From Paracoccaceae bacterium (GTDB lineage: Bacteria; Pseudomonadota; Alphaproteobacteria; Rhodobacterales; Rhodobacteraceae): a stretch of 64,000 nucleotides of DNA. Positions 1 through 7,648 of this stretch are shown one piece after another. The position numbers and the translations under genes were made by a program. The DNA is taken from assembly GCA_021296235.1 (NCBI GenBank), contig JAGWAS010000011.1, positions 1 to 64,000 on the forward strand, in the 5' to 3' direction. The notes below the pieces were generated by a model. That model saw only the letters and a list, made by a program, of their open reading frames with translations. It had not been told where the DNA came from and did no database searches. Position 1 is the stretch's first letter; each line of letters starts with the position of its first letter.

Positions 1-664
1 ACAATCGGCAGTTTCTTGAGGCCGTGCTTTGGCGGACCCGGACGGGATCGCCCTGGCGCGACCTTCCGGAGCGTTTCGACAACTGGAATAGCGTGTTCAA
101 GCGGTTCCGCCGCTGGGCTGTTTCGGGTGTCTTCAAAACGTGTTTTCAACGAGTCGTTGGACGAGTTCGACCTTGAGTATGTTTTCGTTGACGGCACGAT
201 CGCCCTGGCGCACCGGAAGGCGGCGGGTGCAAAGGGGGGACCTGCGGGCAGGGGATCGGACGCTCCCGGGGCGGCCTGACCAGCAAGACCGTGGCAGTCG
301 TGGATGCGCTTGGATACCTTGTGAGGTTTGTGATCCTTCCCGGCCAGGCGCATGATCATCTTACTGGGGTGGCGGAACCTCTTGAGGATCTCCGGTTCGG
401 AGCCTTGATAGGGGACAAGGCATACGATGCTGAGTGGCTTCTTGAGGAAGTTGAAGGAAACGGAGCAACGGCGGTGATTCCTTCGAAGCGGAACCGGACG
501 CAGCCCCTTGATAATGAGTGTGAGATGTACAAGTGGCGACGCCAGATCAAGAATTTCTTTGCAGGGATCAAAGAGTTCCGGGCGGTTGCGACGCTCTGCT
601 ACAAGACTGAAGAGAGTTTGCGGCGGCGATTCACCTCGTCGCCGGCGTGGTCGCAGCAACATGA
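1..664 (+). pseudogene. IS5-family transposase, partial and frameshifted
   Basis: DDE transposase of the IS5 family (IS427-like group). The N-terminal part reads in frame 3 up to about 136 and continues in frame 1 with the conserved stretch around VFVDGTIALAHRKAAGAKGG (about 178-240). It returns to frame 3 from about 240 with IGRSRGGLTSK and runs to the C-terminal part (GDKAYDAEWL, then KRNR, then NFFAGIKEFRAVAT). The second shift falls on AAAGGGGGG at 231-239 and may be the programmed -1 frameshift known in this group. The first looks like one extra A in the run at 136-139. Near 617 a missing T in the Ser-Phe codons shifts the C-terminus out of frame. These two extra lesions suggest the copy is dead. 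The 5' end lies outside the window. Confidence 0.8.
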
Positions 665-680
665 TTGTCAACAGGCCCAA
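1..680 (+). mobile_element. IS5-family insertion sequence, right part
   Basis: The element enters from the left edge of the window, so only its right part is visible. The transposase reading ends at a TGA at 662-664. The following bases (about 665-680, ttgtcaacaggccc) probably belong to the terminal inverted repeat, but the left end is outside the window and the repeat cannot be checked. Beyond this point the minus strand reads as DUF3644 protein sequence, so the element seems to have landed in, and truncated, that gene. Confidence 0.6.
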
Positions 681-1371
681 GTTGTTCAAAATCCATCTTC
701 GCAAACTGGAGGGAAAAAGAGTGGTCGTTGCTCAGAGCCACTTTGGGTCCAAAAAGTTCACAGATCGTCTTTTCAAAATTCAAACAACAAGCTTGGAAGA
801 TCGAAAGAAATCGAGCGTCTGCTCTTCGAAAAGTGTGTGCTCTACCGCATCTCTAATCTGCTTCAAGCTTTCCAGGTTGTCCTTGATTCCCTGAGACAAG
901 CGGCAATCTTCGCGGGTAATCATCTGGCTCAACAGAAGCGATCTTCCGTCTTCTTGGACAATCTGCACCCCACGACGTTCGAAGAACTCATGCAGCAAAT
1001 AAGTCCAAGCGATGTTTGCCTGAACAGCAAATTCCTATGCCTTGAACTTGAGGGCCGGGCTGTTGAAAACCTGAACGGCCAAGAGCATTGCTTCTCTGGC
1101 ACGGATCAACCGTTCGTCGTCGTATACATTCAAACCAGTTTGAGGAACGTAGCACTTCTTCTTTCTCCCAAAAAAATTCGAGTTCGACTTCAGGTGCTGG
1201 GACGATTGTGTCGTCCTGTTTGACTTTAGTAATTCGTGCACTGTTGATGGTTGCTTCGCGTCCAAGGTTGACCAGTGCTTGAATATCCTGGTTGCGCTCA
1301 CCACTGGACAAAAGCCCTTTAACGATCCGTTTCTCACTTTCTGTGAGTGCGCCCTCGCGTTTCCGTGCCAC
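666..1371 (-). pseudogene. DUF3644 family protein, decayed and truncated
   Basis: Reads from the minus strand with an N-terminal helix-turn-helix-like region (LTESEKRIVKGLL, then NNQDI-like NQDIQALVNLGR). The typical DUF3644 core follows (TGLNVYDDERLIRAREAML, LLHEFFERRGV, QIVQEDGRSLLLSQM, IKDNLESLKQIRDAVEH). Four lesions are visible: an indel in a T7 run near 1172, an in-frame TAG at 1035-1037, a missing T near 800 that ends the frame early, and truncation near 680 by the IS5 element. After the third lesion the family sequence continues as NFEKTICELFGPK. DUF3644 proteins are of unknown function and are often carried on accessory islands. A defence role is only a guess from that habit. Confidence 0.75.
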
Positions 1372-1399
1372 TGGTTTCCTCTCAACAAACTCGTCAAAC

Positions 1400-2296
1400 C
1401 TAAATTTTGAAACAGTTTTCCCGATGCCAAGAAATAAATTCCGTCCTTGGTCGTTCAGATGAGCGTTTAGGTGCCATAAGACGATGGCTTTCGTTTATCA
1501 TCCCTTGAACGGAAACCGGGTCGTTAGAATGCCGAGAAACCAAAATCGTAAGATCGTCGGCCAGCCCAACCATCCCTCTATCAAACATCCAGTGAGCAGT
1601 GCCTGACAACGCGATACCATTGTTTATGATGTCCGGACCGTCGTGTTCCACTGGTCTGATGTGCGCAGCTTCGACCTCTGCTCTACCACCACCATTGATT
1701 AGGCGTAGCCCGGTAATTGCACATCGTTCACCATATGCCCGAAGAACATTCCTCCTGAAGTTTCTGTCCCGAACAGCCCGGTTCGTCAGTTGCACAACTC
1801 GGTCTTGGGTTATCAGATGATCAAAGCCTGTAGGCTGTTCACGGAAGCCGTTCGAGAGCGGATGCCCTGTACGAGGAAGAATCTCCGTTTCGTCTTCCAG
1901 CCCGCGTTCCAATATTCGAGCAAAGTCGGCGGCAGATAATGGCCTTACCGCCGATTGCGCTCTCCCAGAAATCTTGCCTTGATCATTCAACAGTCCACGT
2001 TCGACGATGCTCGTATCGTCTTTGAACGAAACTGGATTGCCGAAATCGAGATACGTTCCCGGTTCGATCACGGCAAGATACATGTCTTCATGTCTGGGAT
2101 CAGCGATAATCTCTTGGACCCTGGCTACGGCGAAGTAGCCTTTCGCCTGCCTGACCTTGCTTGGTTCGAGATATACAATCCAGTCGCCTTCGCACTGCTG
2201 AGCACGTGAAAGGTACTGCTTCGGAAACTGATACTGCTCAGACGGAATGTCGTCGTAGATTGAATCAGTCCTATGGATGAAAACACCGAACGCCAT
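1400..2296 (-). CDS. HNH endonuclease family protein
   Basis: Predicted HNH nuclease of 298 residues. The C-terminal half carries the HNH core: CAITG, then AEVEAAHIRPVEHDG with the first His, NNGIALSG with the Asn, and AHWMFDRG with the last His. The N-terminal half (FGVFIHRTDSIYDD, then FPKQYLSRAQ, then GDWIVYLEP) is the extra domain normally fused to this HNH subtype. The ATG at 2296 was chosen because family similarity begins at MAFGVFIHR; the open frame continues upstream without recognisable sequence, and no clear ribosome site is seen. It lies in the island next to the DUF3644 remnant, which suggests a mobile or defence-type setting, but its target is unknown. Confidence 0.8.
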   Translation of the reverse strand: MAFGVFIHRTDSIYDDIPSEQYQFPKQYLSRAQQCEGDWIVYLEPSKVRQAKGYFAVARVQEIIADPRHEDMYLAVIEPGTYLDFGNPVSFKDDTSIVERGLLNDQGKISGRAQSAVRPLSAADFARILERGLEDETEILPRTGHPLSNGFREQPTGFDHLITQDRVVQLTNRAVRDRNFRRNVLRAYGERCAITGLRLINGGGRAEVEAAHIRPVEHDGPDIINNGIALSGTAHWMFDRGMVGLADDLTILVSRHSNDPVSVQGMINESHRLMAPKRSSERPRTEFISWHRENCFKI

Positions 2297-2609
2297 GTTG
2301 TAGAGGATGGCGTAGTTTTTGTTGCTTGCCAATCTGCCAAGCCCTTGAACCGCGTGAAAAATGATCGACATCCAATATTTGTCCGGCCCAGAAGTTGGCT
2401 TGTTGCCATACCGCCACACTTCTTGTCGTCTCACCACGCGTCGAGCGTATGGGTCGGACTTGCTGTCCTGAGCCTTTTTCGATGATACCTATGGAACTCA
2501 TCAATCAGCATCTGTTCGTGATTGGGGTTTGGAGAAGGGGTTTTGAGCACCCAAAAACCAGTGCGAACGCTGGATTATTCTCAAAACCTCGGAGTCTCAA
2601 AAACCACCG
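2297..2609. other. Gap without recognisable gene
   Basis: About 310 bases between the HNH gene and the small monooxygenase-like gene. Open frames exist on both strands but none resembles a protein I recognise, and none has a convincing ribosome site. Confidence 0.4.
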
Positions 2610-2955
2610 TTATCGAGAGTACGGCCCTTTACAATGAACGTTCCATCCGGAGCCCACGTCGATATGTCCTATCGAACAGGAGTCGATGAGGTCTTCGTAA
2701 CCTTTCGGCAAATGGGACACCTGCCAGTCGTCTCCGAACCACAGCTTTATGGCATCCAGATTGTCCCACATGAAAACAAACATCACCATGTTCTCGCCAA
2801 CCAGGATGCATCGAGCGAAGAAGTGTCCTTTATTTCCGGGATGGTCCTCTACCACCTTCGCGGAGGTGGTCGCGAAGTTCTCAAGAAGTTCCTCGACGTG
2901 GCCTTCCTTGAACTGAACTTCGAATATTCTGAGTAACTGGTCCGCCGTTTGTCAT
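2610..2955 (-). pseudogene. Small monooxygenase-like (ABM/dabb-type) protein, start frameshifted
   Basis: A frame of about 110 codons reads QLLRIFEVQFKEGHVEELL, then KVVEDHPGNKGHFFARC, then NMVMFVFMWDNLDAIKLWFG. This is the fold pattern of dimeric ferredoxin-like alpha/beta barrels (antibiotic biosynthesis monooxygenase or stress-responsive barrel type). The only good start is an ATG at 2953-2955 preceded by AGGAGA (2961-2966), but it is one base out of frame. Removing one A from the AAA in ATGACAAACGG would join it to the body as MTTADQLLRIF. It is therefore either a fresh pseudogene or a sequence error. The family assignment is by general pattern only. Confidence 0.5.
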
Positions 2956-2982
2956 CCTGGTCTCCTGGTACCAAATGTTGGG

Positions 2983-3492
2983 TCAATTATGGGACATCGT
3001 TCCGGTCGCGATCCTAAGATGGTGGTCCTGATGGTGGGCTCCAATTGTCATCAAGCCGTGGAACCCCAATGCTTTGATCATTTGCTGTTTGCCGATCACT
3101 CGGACGATCACGCCGACTTCGTTGCGTTCGACTTCCGTCGTCCAGCCTGTCTCAGCGTCGAGGAATAGAGCGTGTACCGGGACCATACGATGCAGCGCCT
3201 CGATCACGTTCGGATCGCCCGTGACATTGAATTGTACCGTGCCTTCCGCCACCGTTTGCTCCGCCTCGGACTGGGTGGCGAGAAGCTCCATATCGACAAG
3301 ATGTCTCTGAAGAGCGGCAATATCTACGGAGTTCCAATCTGTGTGTGGGTTCTGTCGGAGCATGTCCACGATTTCAGCCAGAGCAGCGAAAGCGGACTGA
3401 CCGACCTCCGTTGGGTTACCAAGATTGTGGGTGTGTTGCGCCGAAGCTGGGCTGCCGAGCAAGAGGGTCGCAGCAAGGGCAAATCTGAGCAT
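2983..3492 (-). CDS. Periplasmic hypothetical protein, His-rich C-terminus
   Basis: A 169-residue protein with a clear Sec signal peptide (MLRFALAATLLLGSPASA, cleavage near AQH) and so probably periplasmic. The start at 3492 is preferred over an ATG seven codons upstream because AAGGAGA sits just before it. The mature protein is mostly helical. It opens with His residues (QHTHN) and ends with GAHHQDHHLRIATG, which could bind metal. I do not recognise a named family. It sits divergent from the Crp/Fnr gene and beside copper and cytochrome genes, so a role in metal or redox handling in the periplasm is a fair inference but not shown. Confidence 0.7.
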   Translation of the reverse strand: MLRFALAATLLLGSPASAQHTHNLGNPTEVGQSAFAALAEIVDMLRQNPHTDWNSVDIAALQRHLVDMELLATQSEAEQTVAEGTVQFNVTGDPNVIEALHRMVPVHALFLDAETGWTTEVERNEVGVIVRVIGKQQMIKALGFHGLMTIGAHHQDHHLRIATGTMSHN

Positions 3493-3541
3493 CTGGTTCT
3501 CCTTGGTTCCCATTTCCTCTACAGCCGTCAGGCAATAATGG

Positions 3542-3559
3542 ATATGATCAAGATCATAT
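3542..3559. promoter_or_regulatory. FNR/CRP-like palindrome ATATGATC-AA-GATCATAT
   Basis: A perfect inverted repeat of 8-bp arms and a 2-bp spacer. Its core TGAT-caag-ATCA fits the TTGAT-N4-ATCAA half-site layout of FNR/CRP-family sites with A/T in the outer position. It lies between the divergent secreted-protein gene (start 3492) and the Crp/Fnr gene, and overlaps the latter's ATG at 3558. It is a likely autoregulatory site for that regulator. Confidence 0.55.
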
Positions 3560-4121
3560 GATCCCTGCGCCCTTTGATATGTTGCCGTCGAAACGGCTGA
3601 AACAGTTCACCGCTGTGAAGGGGACGGTTCTGTTCCGAGAAGGCGATCCAACGGATGGAATGTTCGTAAGTTTGACCGCTGCGGTCAGGATGGAACGCAT
3701 CGGGCCGGATGGTGAGCTTGTTACGATCCACACGGTCGAGTCACCCCAATCCTTTGCTGAAGCCTCCATATTCGCTGATAGGTACCACTGCGATGCGGTT
3801 GTCCTCACAGAAGGCGATATCTTTCGCATTCCCACGTCGGTCATCTTGGACGGATTTACCGATCCCGAGTTCTCCATCGCCTACAACCGTATCATGTCTC
3901 GTCAGGTCCAGGCTTACCGACAGATCGTTGAGATCATGTCGATAAGGTCCGCAGTCGAACGAGTATACGCCGCAGTGGTCGCTGGGTTGCTGGACACGTC
4001 GGTGATGAACCTGTCGCAAAGGATCGCCCTGACGCATGAGGCGACCTACAGGGCATTGCGAACACTTGTCAGCCAAGGACGGCTAGAGAACCCTAGCCGT
4101 GGCAAGTACAAGCTCCCCTGA
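3558..4121 (+). CDS. Crp/Fnr family transcriptional regulator
   Basis: 187-residue regulator. Residues about 15-95 form the cyclic-nucleotide-binding-type beta roll (VLFREGDPTDGMFV), then comes a long dimer helix (YNRIMSRQVQAYRQIVEIM). The C-terminal winged helix-turn-helix is at about 145-185 (LSQRIALTHEATYRALRTLV). The N-terminal Cys cluster of FNR is missing, so oxygen sensing by an iron-sulfur cluster is unlikely. The first ATG (3558) overlaps a palindrome and has no ribosome site. The ATG at 3579 is an alternative, which would leave the palindrome in the leader. It converges with the copper/cytochrome operon, and the signal it senses is unknown. Confidence 0.85.
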   Translation: MIPAPFDMLPSKRLKQFTAVKGTVLFREGDPTDGMFVSLTAAVRMERIGPDGELVTIHTVESPQSFAEASIFADRYHCDAVVLTEGDIFRIPTSVILDGFTDPEFSIAYNRIMSRQVQAYRQIVEIMSIRSAVERVYAAVVAGLLDTSVMNLSQRIALTHEATYRALRTLVSQGRLENPSRGKYKLP

Positions 4122-4127
4122 TGAAAC

Positions 4128-4562
4128 TCACTGATGCGGCGGGTTTCTTCCGGCTTGGATTTCCTGGACACGTTCGGGCCACGTCGAGCGAATGTAGGCC
4201 AGGATATCCCAGATTTCTTCGTCAGATATTGTATCCTCAAATCCGGGCATTCCGCTGTTGAAATTCGTGATGCCGCGCTCTGCCAATGCACCTTGTCCGC
4301 CGAGCTTGGTATAGGTGAAGAGCAGTTGGTTGTCATGGTGCCAGGTGTGCCCGGTCTCGTCATGAGGAGGAGCAGGCAACGTCCCGTCATCGTTCGATCG
4401 TTGCCAATTCGGTTGCCCCTGAAGCTCGGCACCGTGACACGATGCACATTGCTCCGAATATAGCGTCTGGCCTCGTACAATATCACGACCTTTGAGTTCG
4501 TGACCAGCGAATGTGAATGTCGGGAGCAGGATTGAGGCGAGGATTGTGATCCGGCAGATCAT
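4128..4562 (-). CDS. Periplasmic c-type cytochrome
   Basis: A 144-residue mono-heme cytochrome c. It has a Sec signal peptide (MICRITILASILLPTFTFAG), a heme motif CASCH at about residue 40, and a Met ligand candidate in GMPGFEDTISDEEIWDILAYI, typical of small class I cytochromes. The ATG at 4562 follows GGTGGAGGTGAC and overlaps the stop of the multicopper oxidase gene as ATGA, so the two are translated together. It is the last gene of the copper-responsive operon and is the natural electron donor or acceptor for the oxidase. The partner is inferred from position only. Confidence 0.88.
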   Translation of the reverse strand: MICRITILASILLPTFTFAGHELKGRDIVRGQTLYSEQCASCHGAELQGQPNWQRSNDDGTLPAPPHDETGHTWHHDNQLLFTYTKLGGQGALAERGITNFNSGMPGFEDTISDEEIWDILAYIRSTWPERVQEIQAGRNPPHQ

Positions 4563-5869
4563 GTCACCTCCACCCAAGTTTTCATTCCTGTGGCTAAGTG
4601 TCCGGGCATGTGGCAGTGCAACAACCATTTTCCGGAGTTGTCGAACACGCAAAGGATATCTCTGCTCTCTCCGGTATTGACCAGTGACGTGTCGCGGAGC
4701 GGACCGAGTGATCCACCTTCAGCGACTTCGAAGAAGTGTTGCCCGTGGAGGTGAATTCCGTGGGGAAATGAGGTGTCGTTCACCAAAGAAATCTGAACGA
4801 CTGTGCCTCGGGCCACCTTCAGCCACGGTTCATCAGGAAGGTCTGACACCCCGTTGAAGGACCAGATATCCTCTCCAGGATGTTGCCCGCCCTTGGCACC
4901 GCCTTGCATCCGCAACGTTTCACGGCGGGCCGGTTCTCCGCTTGGTTTTATGACGCCGTTCGACGGCAGGGGCGAAATCTCCCGGGTTCGTGGAGAAGGA
5001 TGAGACCCATCGACGGCGATCGTACCCAAGGCGTAGTCATCTTGGCCGGTCCAGAAGCTGAACTTGATGGCCTCTACAACGTCGCCAATGATATCGGCCC
5101 GTTGGGCAGGAGCCAAGGTGACGGTCTCTACATCTTCAACCTGTTCGAGGGGCATCCCGTCCAAAGCCACAAGATTACCTTCTATCCCTGCCAAATCGAC
5201 CGGGAAGACCCTGGCATTCGCCGAGTTGATCAATCTGAGACGAACGCGATCTCCTCGTCGGACGGAGGAATGAGAAGGAATGATCTTTGCATAATTTCCC
5301 ATTCGGCCCCCATGGGCGAATTGGAACATCCCGTCGAAGTCTTCCCGGAACTCTCCGTTTTCCTCCAATCGCCAGTCGTCAACTAAGACGATGATGTCGG
5401 CGTCCACGTCCGGAGGCGTGATCTCTTCCACGACGAGGGGGCCATAGAGCCCTCTGGCAACCTGCTCCCACGACCTGCTGTGGGAATTGTACCAGAAGGT
5501 CCCTGCGTCAGGAGCAACAAAGCGGTACTCGAAGTCTCCGCCGTCAGGAACGGCGTCTTGGGTGAGACCAGGCACACCGTCCATTCCGCTGGCAATTCGG
5601 ATGCCATGCCAGTGAACGGACGAGGCTTCGCCGGTCCGGTTCTCAAAGGACACTGCAAGCTCTTCGCCTTGCCGGACCTTGAGGAGTGGGCCCGGGGTGC
5701 TGCCATTGAAGCCGAGTGATGGCGTTGGCCCGTAGTCGCTAAACTCCTCAGCAAGAATTTGAGCGAGAACCGGCTCTGCCCTCAAACGGTGAGTACCGGC
5801 GATACCCCTAGATGTGGCAAGGGTCATAGCTGCTGACGAAGCCAGGAATGTTCTTCTCGATATCGACAT
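4559..5869 (-). CDS. Multicopper oxidase, Tat-exported
   Basis: 436-residue three-domain multicopper oxidase. A Tat signal (SISRRTFLASSAAM) starts the protein, so it should be exported folded. All four copper motifs are visible: HWHG (SVHWHGIRI), HSRSWEQ in the second position (the second His of the usual HxH is replaced by Arg as written HSRS), HGIHLHGQHFF and HCHMPGHLATGM with a Met axial ligand. Family members of this type (CumA, CopA, CueO relatives) oxidise Cu(I) or organic substrates with oxygen. The start at 5869 is chosen for the Tat signal and lies one base past the upstream stop. Cytochromes on both sides suggest that electrons also pass through heme proteins. Confidence 0.9.
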   Translation of the reverse strand: MSISRRTFLASSAAMTLATSRGIAGTHRLRAEPVLAQILAEEFSDYGPTPSLGFNGSTPGPLLKVRQGEELAVSFENRTGEASSVHWHGIRIASGMDGVPGLTQDAVPDGGDFEYRFVAPDAGTFWYNSHSRSWEQVARGLYGPLVVEEITPPDVDADIIVLVDDWRLEENGEFREDFDGMFQFAHGGRMGNYAKIIPSHSSVRRGDRVRLRLINSANARVFPVDLAGIEGNLVALDGMPLEQVEDVETVTLAPAQRADIIGDVVEAIKFSFWTGQDDYALGTIAVDGSHPSPRTREISPLPSNGVIKPSGEPARRETLRMQGGAKGGQHPGEDIWSFNGVSDLPDEPWLKVARGTVVQISLVNDTSFPHGIHLHGQHFFEVAEGGSLGPLRDTSLVNTGESRDILCVFDNSGKWLLHCHMPGHLATGMKTWVEVT

Positions 5870-5870
5870 A

Positions 5871-6307
5871 TCACTCACGATGGACCGAGTGACACGACTT
5901 GCAATTCGCCCCGAGTTCGCCCATCGCGGCATTAAAGTCCGAAGGTTCGTTGATAGAAGTCGAAAAGCCGGTAGCGATGGCTTCGAGTTCAGTCGCCTTG
6001 GCTGCGAAGTCCTCGAAGTTGGTCCAAATCTCGGGCCGTGCCTTGGACTTCGGGTCGGTCTCATTGGCTTCAAACAATCCCGGCGTTGCGGAGGCATGTT
6101 CCGCAATGGTCGAAGCAGCAGACCTTGCCATGGCAGCGTCGAACTCCGTAGCTCCCTTCGCCATCTGGCCGAGTGTCTTCATATTCTCAGCAATGGCACT
6201 CATCCCGTCCATTCGAGCTTTGACGGCAGGATTTTGAACGCCTTGGGAGCCAAAGCAGCAATTGCGGTGACGAGTGCAAGGCCAAAGGCTGTGTATTTCC
6301 GTTTCAT
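5871..6307 (-). pseudogene. Cytochrome c' (class II), frameshifted near the signal peptide
   Basis: The mature part reads VQNPAVKARMDGMSAIAENM, then helices, and ends with the C-terminal heme motif CKSCH of class II cytochromes c'. The signal peptide (MKRKYTAFGLALVTAIAALA) begins at an ATG at 6307 with AAGAGAAC upstream, but in another frame. Adding one G to the AAGGC at the junction would give PKGVQNPAV and restore one protein of about 145 residues. Without it, translation from the ATG stops after about 35 codons. Internal ATGs at 6212 would give a protein without an export signal, which could not receive heme. Either the gene is newly broken or the base is a sequence error. Confidence 0.75.
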
Positions 6308-6322
6308 GTCTTGTTCTCTTGG

Positions 6323-6751
6323 TCAGTTGATACCGTTGGCCCGCTGCAATTCTCGAACGTAGGCAATGATCATGGTCACTTCATCTCTGGTGAGGCCCTC
6401 GACAGGAGGCATATTTCCAAACGGCCAATGATGCTGACGAACCCCAAGAGTCACCGCTCGTTGGAATGACTCATCTGCGTGATGCGATGGCTCGTAGATT
6501 TTGTGGACGAGAGGTGGCGCTACGTCGTTTTGACCTACAGCGTTGACGCCATGGCAGGCTGAGCACTTCGCCTCGAACGCCGCTTTTCCGACCTGAGCGT
6601 TTGCCGACAGAGGTTCGGGAATGACAATCTCGACAATCGCCGATGTGGGTTCTTCGGGCACCTGTGCCACTTGGCTGTCCGAGCCCATCGTGAACCAGTA
6701 GGCCAAACCACCGACTCCCAATACAATGAAAAATAGCTGCACTGCCCGCAT
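6323..6751 (-). CDS. Membrane-anchored c-type cytochrome
   Basis: A 142-residue cytochrome with an N-terminal membrane anchor (VQLFFIVLGVGGLAYWF), a Pro/Glu-rich linker, and one heme domain. The heme motif is CSACH at about residue 63. The Met ligand candidate lies in FGNMPPVEGLTRDEVTMIIAYV. The layout resembles anchored cytochromes that pass electrons between membrane complexes and periplasmic oxidases. It follows the glutaredoxin-MauE gene by about 50 bases in the same operon and precedes the cytochrome c' gene by about 15 bases. Confidence 0.88.
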   Translation of the reverse strand: MRAVQLFFIVLGVGGLAYWFTMGSDSQVAQVPEEPTSAIVEIVIPEPLSANAQVGKAAFEAKCSACHGVNAVGQNDVAPPLVHKIYEPSHHADESFQRAVTLGVRQHHWPFGNMPPVEGLTRDEVTMIIAYVRELQRANGIN

Positions 6752-6802
6752 TAGGTATTCCGTAGCCTATTCGACTTTTTGGAGTTTTCAGTAGACGGAA
6801 GG

Positions 6803-7567
6803 TCAACCGACAAAACCTAACGCTTTCGTGAGCATCCAGATCGCCATCCCAACCATCATCAGGTTCTCGGTTAGCGAGACGAACCCGAGAGGCACGTTGT
6901 TATTGCCGCCGACGCAGGCACACCTCAGTTCGCGTCCTTCGATGTAGACGGCCTTGAATACGCTAACAGTGCCAATCCCGGCGACGACAAGGGCGACTGG
7001 GGCAGACAGCCAGGTCAACACACCCGCCATCATAAGCAGTCCTGCACCCGTCTCCGCAAACGGATAGACATAACCATACCTAACCCACCGTTGGGCCAGC
7101 AGGTCATAGTTCAGGAACATCGTCGCGAAACTCTCAAGGTCTTTCAGCTTTTGAAGCCCTAACAGAACCATAGAAATCGAGATGAACCACTCGATGGTCC
7201 GACCGGCGAACACCGTACCAAGAGAAACCCAGGTCACAGCGACCGCCATCAGTGCCGCAACCGCAAAGAGCGCTATGACCGGTTGGTAAGTTGTTTCATC
7301 CTTGGATTTCACGCCGACCCCGAGATGTTTTGCTAAGTCCTCGTAGCCGCCGATACGCTCGTCATCGACAAATGTCTGTGGCGTTGACTTCACGTCATGT
7401 TTCGCTTTGAAGGTATAAACCGCGTCTCTGCTGGTCAGGTGCCGATCCTTGACGATGTACCCGTTTCGCTCCAGCAGGTCTTTAGATTTCAGACCGTAGG
7501 GACACATGTGGTCAGTCATCACTATCCGATAGAGCGTGGCGGTTTTCGTCGTTGTATCTTTGGGCAT
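6803..7567 (-). CDS. Glutaredoxin-MauE fusion membrane protein
   Basis: A 254-residue fusion. Residues about 10-85 are a glutaredoxin domain with a single-Cys active site (CPYG), a cis-Pro loop (TPQTFVDD) and the GGYEDL motif. After a linker, four or five membrane segments form a MauE/DoxX-like redox membrane domain. This domain carries a Cys pair in CACVGGNNNVPLGF near the end. MauE relatives are linked to disulfide chemistry for periplasmic redox enzymes, so this protein may move thiol electrons across the membrane. The ATG at 7567 with GAGAAG upstream was preferred to an earlier in-frame start at 7606. It is the first gene after the CueR-type promoter. Confidence 0.85.
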   Translation of the reverse strand: MPKDTTTKTATLYRIVMTDHMCPYGLKSKDLLERNGYIVKDRHLTSRDAVYTFKAKHDVKSTPQTFVDDERIGGYEDLAKHLGVGVKSKDETTYQPVIALFAVAALMAVAVTWVSLGTVFAGRTIEWFISISMVLLGLQKLKDLESFATMFLNYDLLAQRWVRYGYVYPFAETGAGLLMMAGVLTWLSAPVALVVAGIGTVSVFKAVYIEGRELRCACVGGNNNVPLGFVSLTENLMMVGMAIWMLTKALGFVG

Positions 7568-7606
7568 GGCGACTTCTCGGCAGTGGCTTGAATTCGTACT
7601 CACCAC

Positions 7607-7637
7607 TACTTAATCTTTCCAGTAACTGGAAGGTCAA
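7607..7637 (-). promoter_or_regulatory. CueR/HmrR-type promoter of the redox operon
   Basis: On the minus strand a -35 TTGACC (7637-7632) and a -10 TAAGTA (7612-7607) are separated by 19 bases, the overlong spacing that MerR-family activators correct by twisting DNA. The spacer holds the dyad TTCCAG-TTA-CTGGAA (7617-7631), matching known CueR/HmrR operators. It drives the glutaredoxin-MauE gene and the genes after it. The regulator gene starts 12 bases beyond on the plus strand and may use the same site. Confidence 0.85.
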
Positions 7638-7648
7638 GGAACTTTGCG

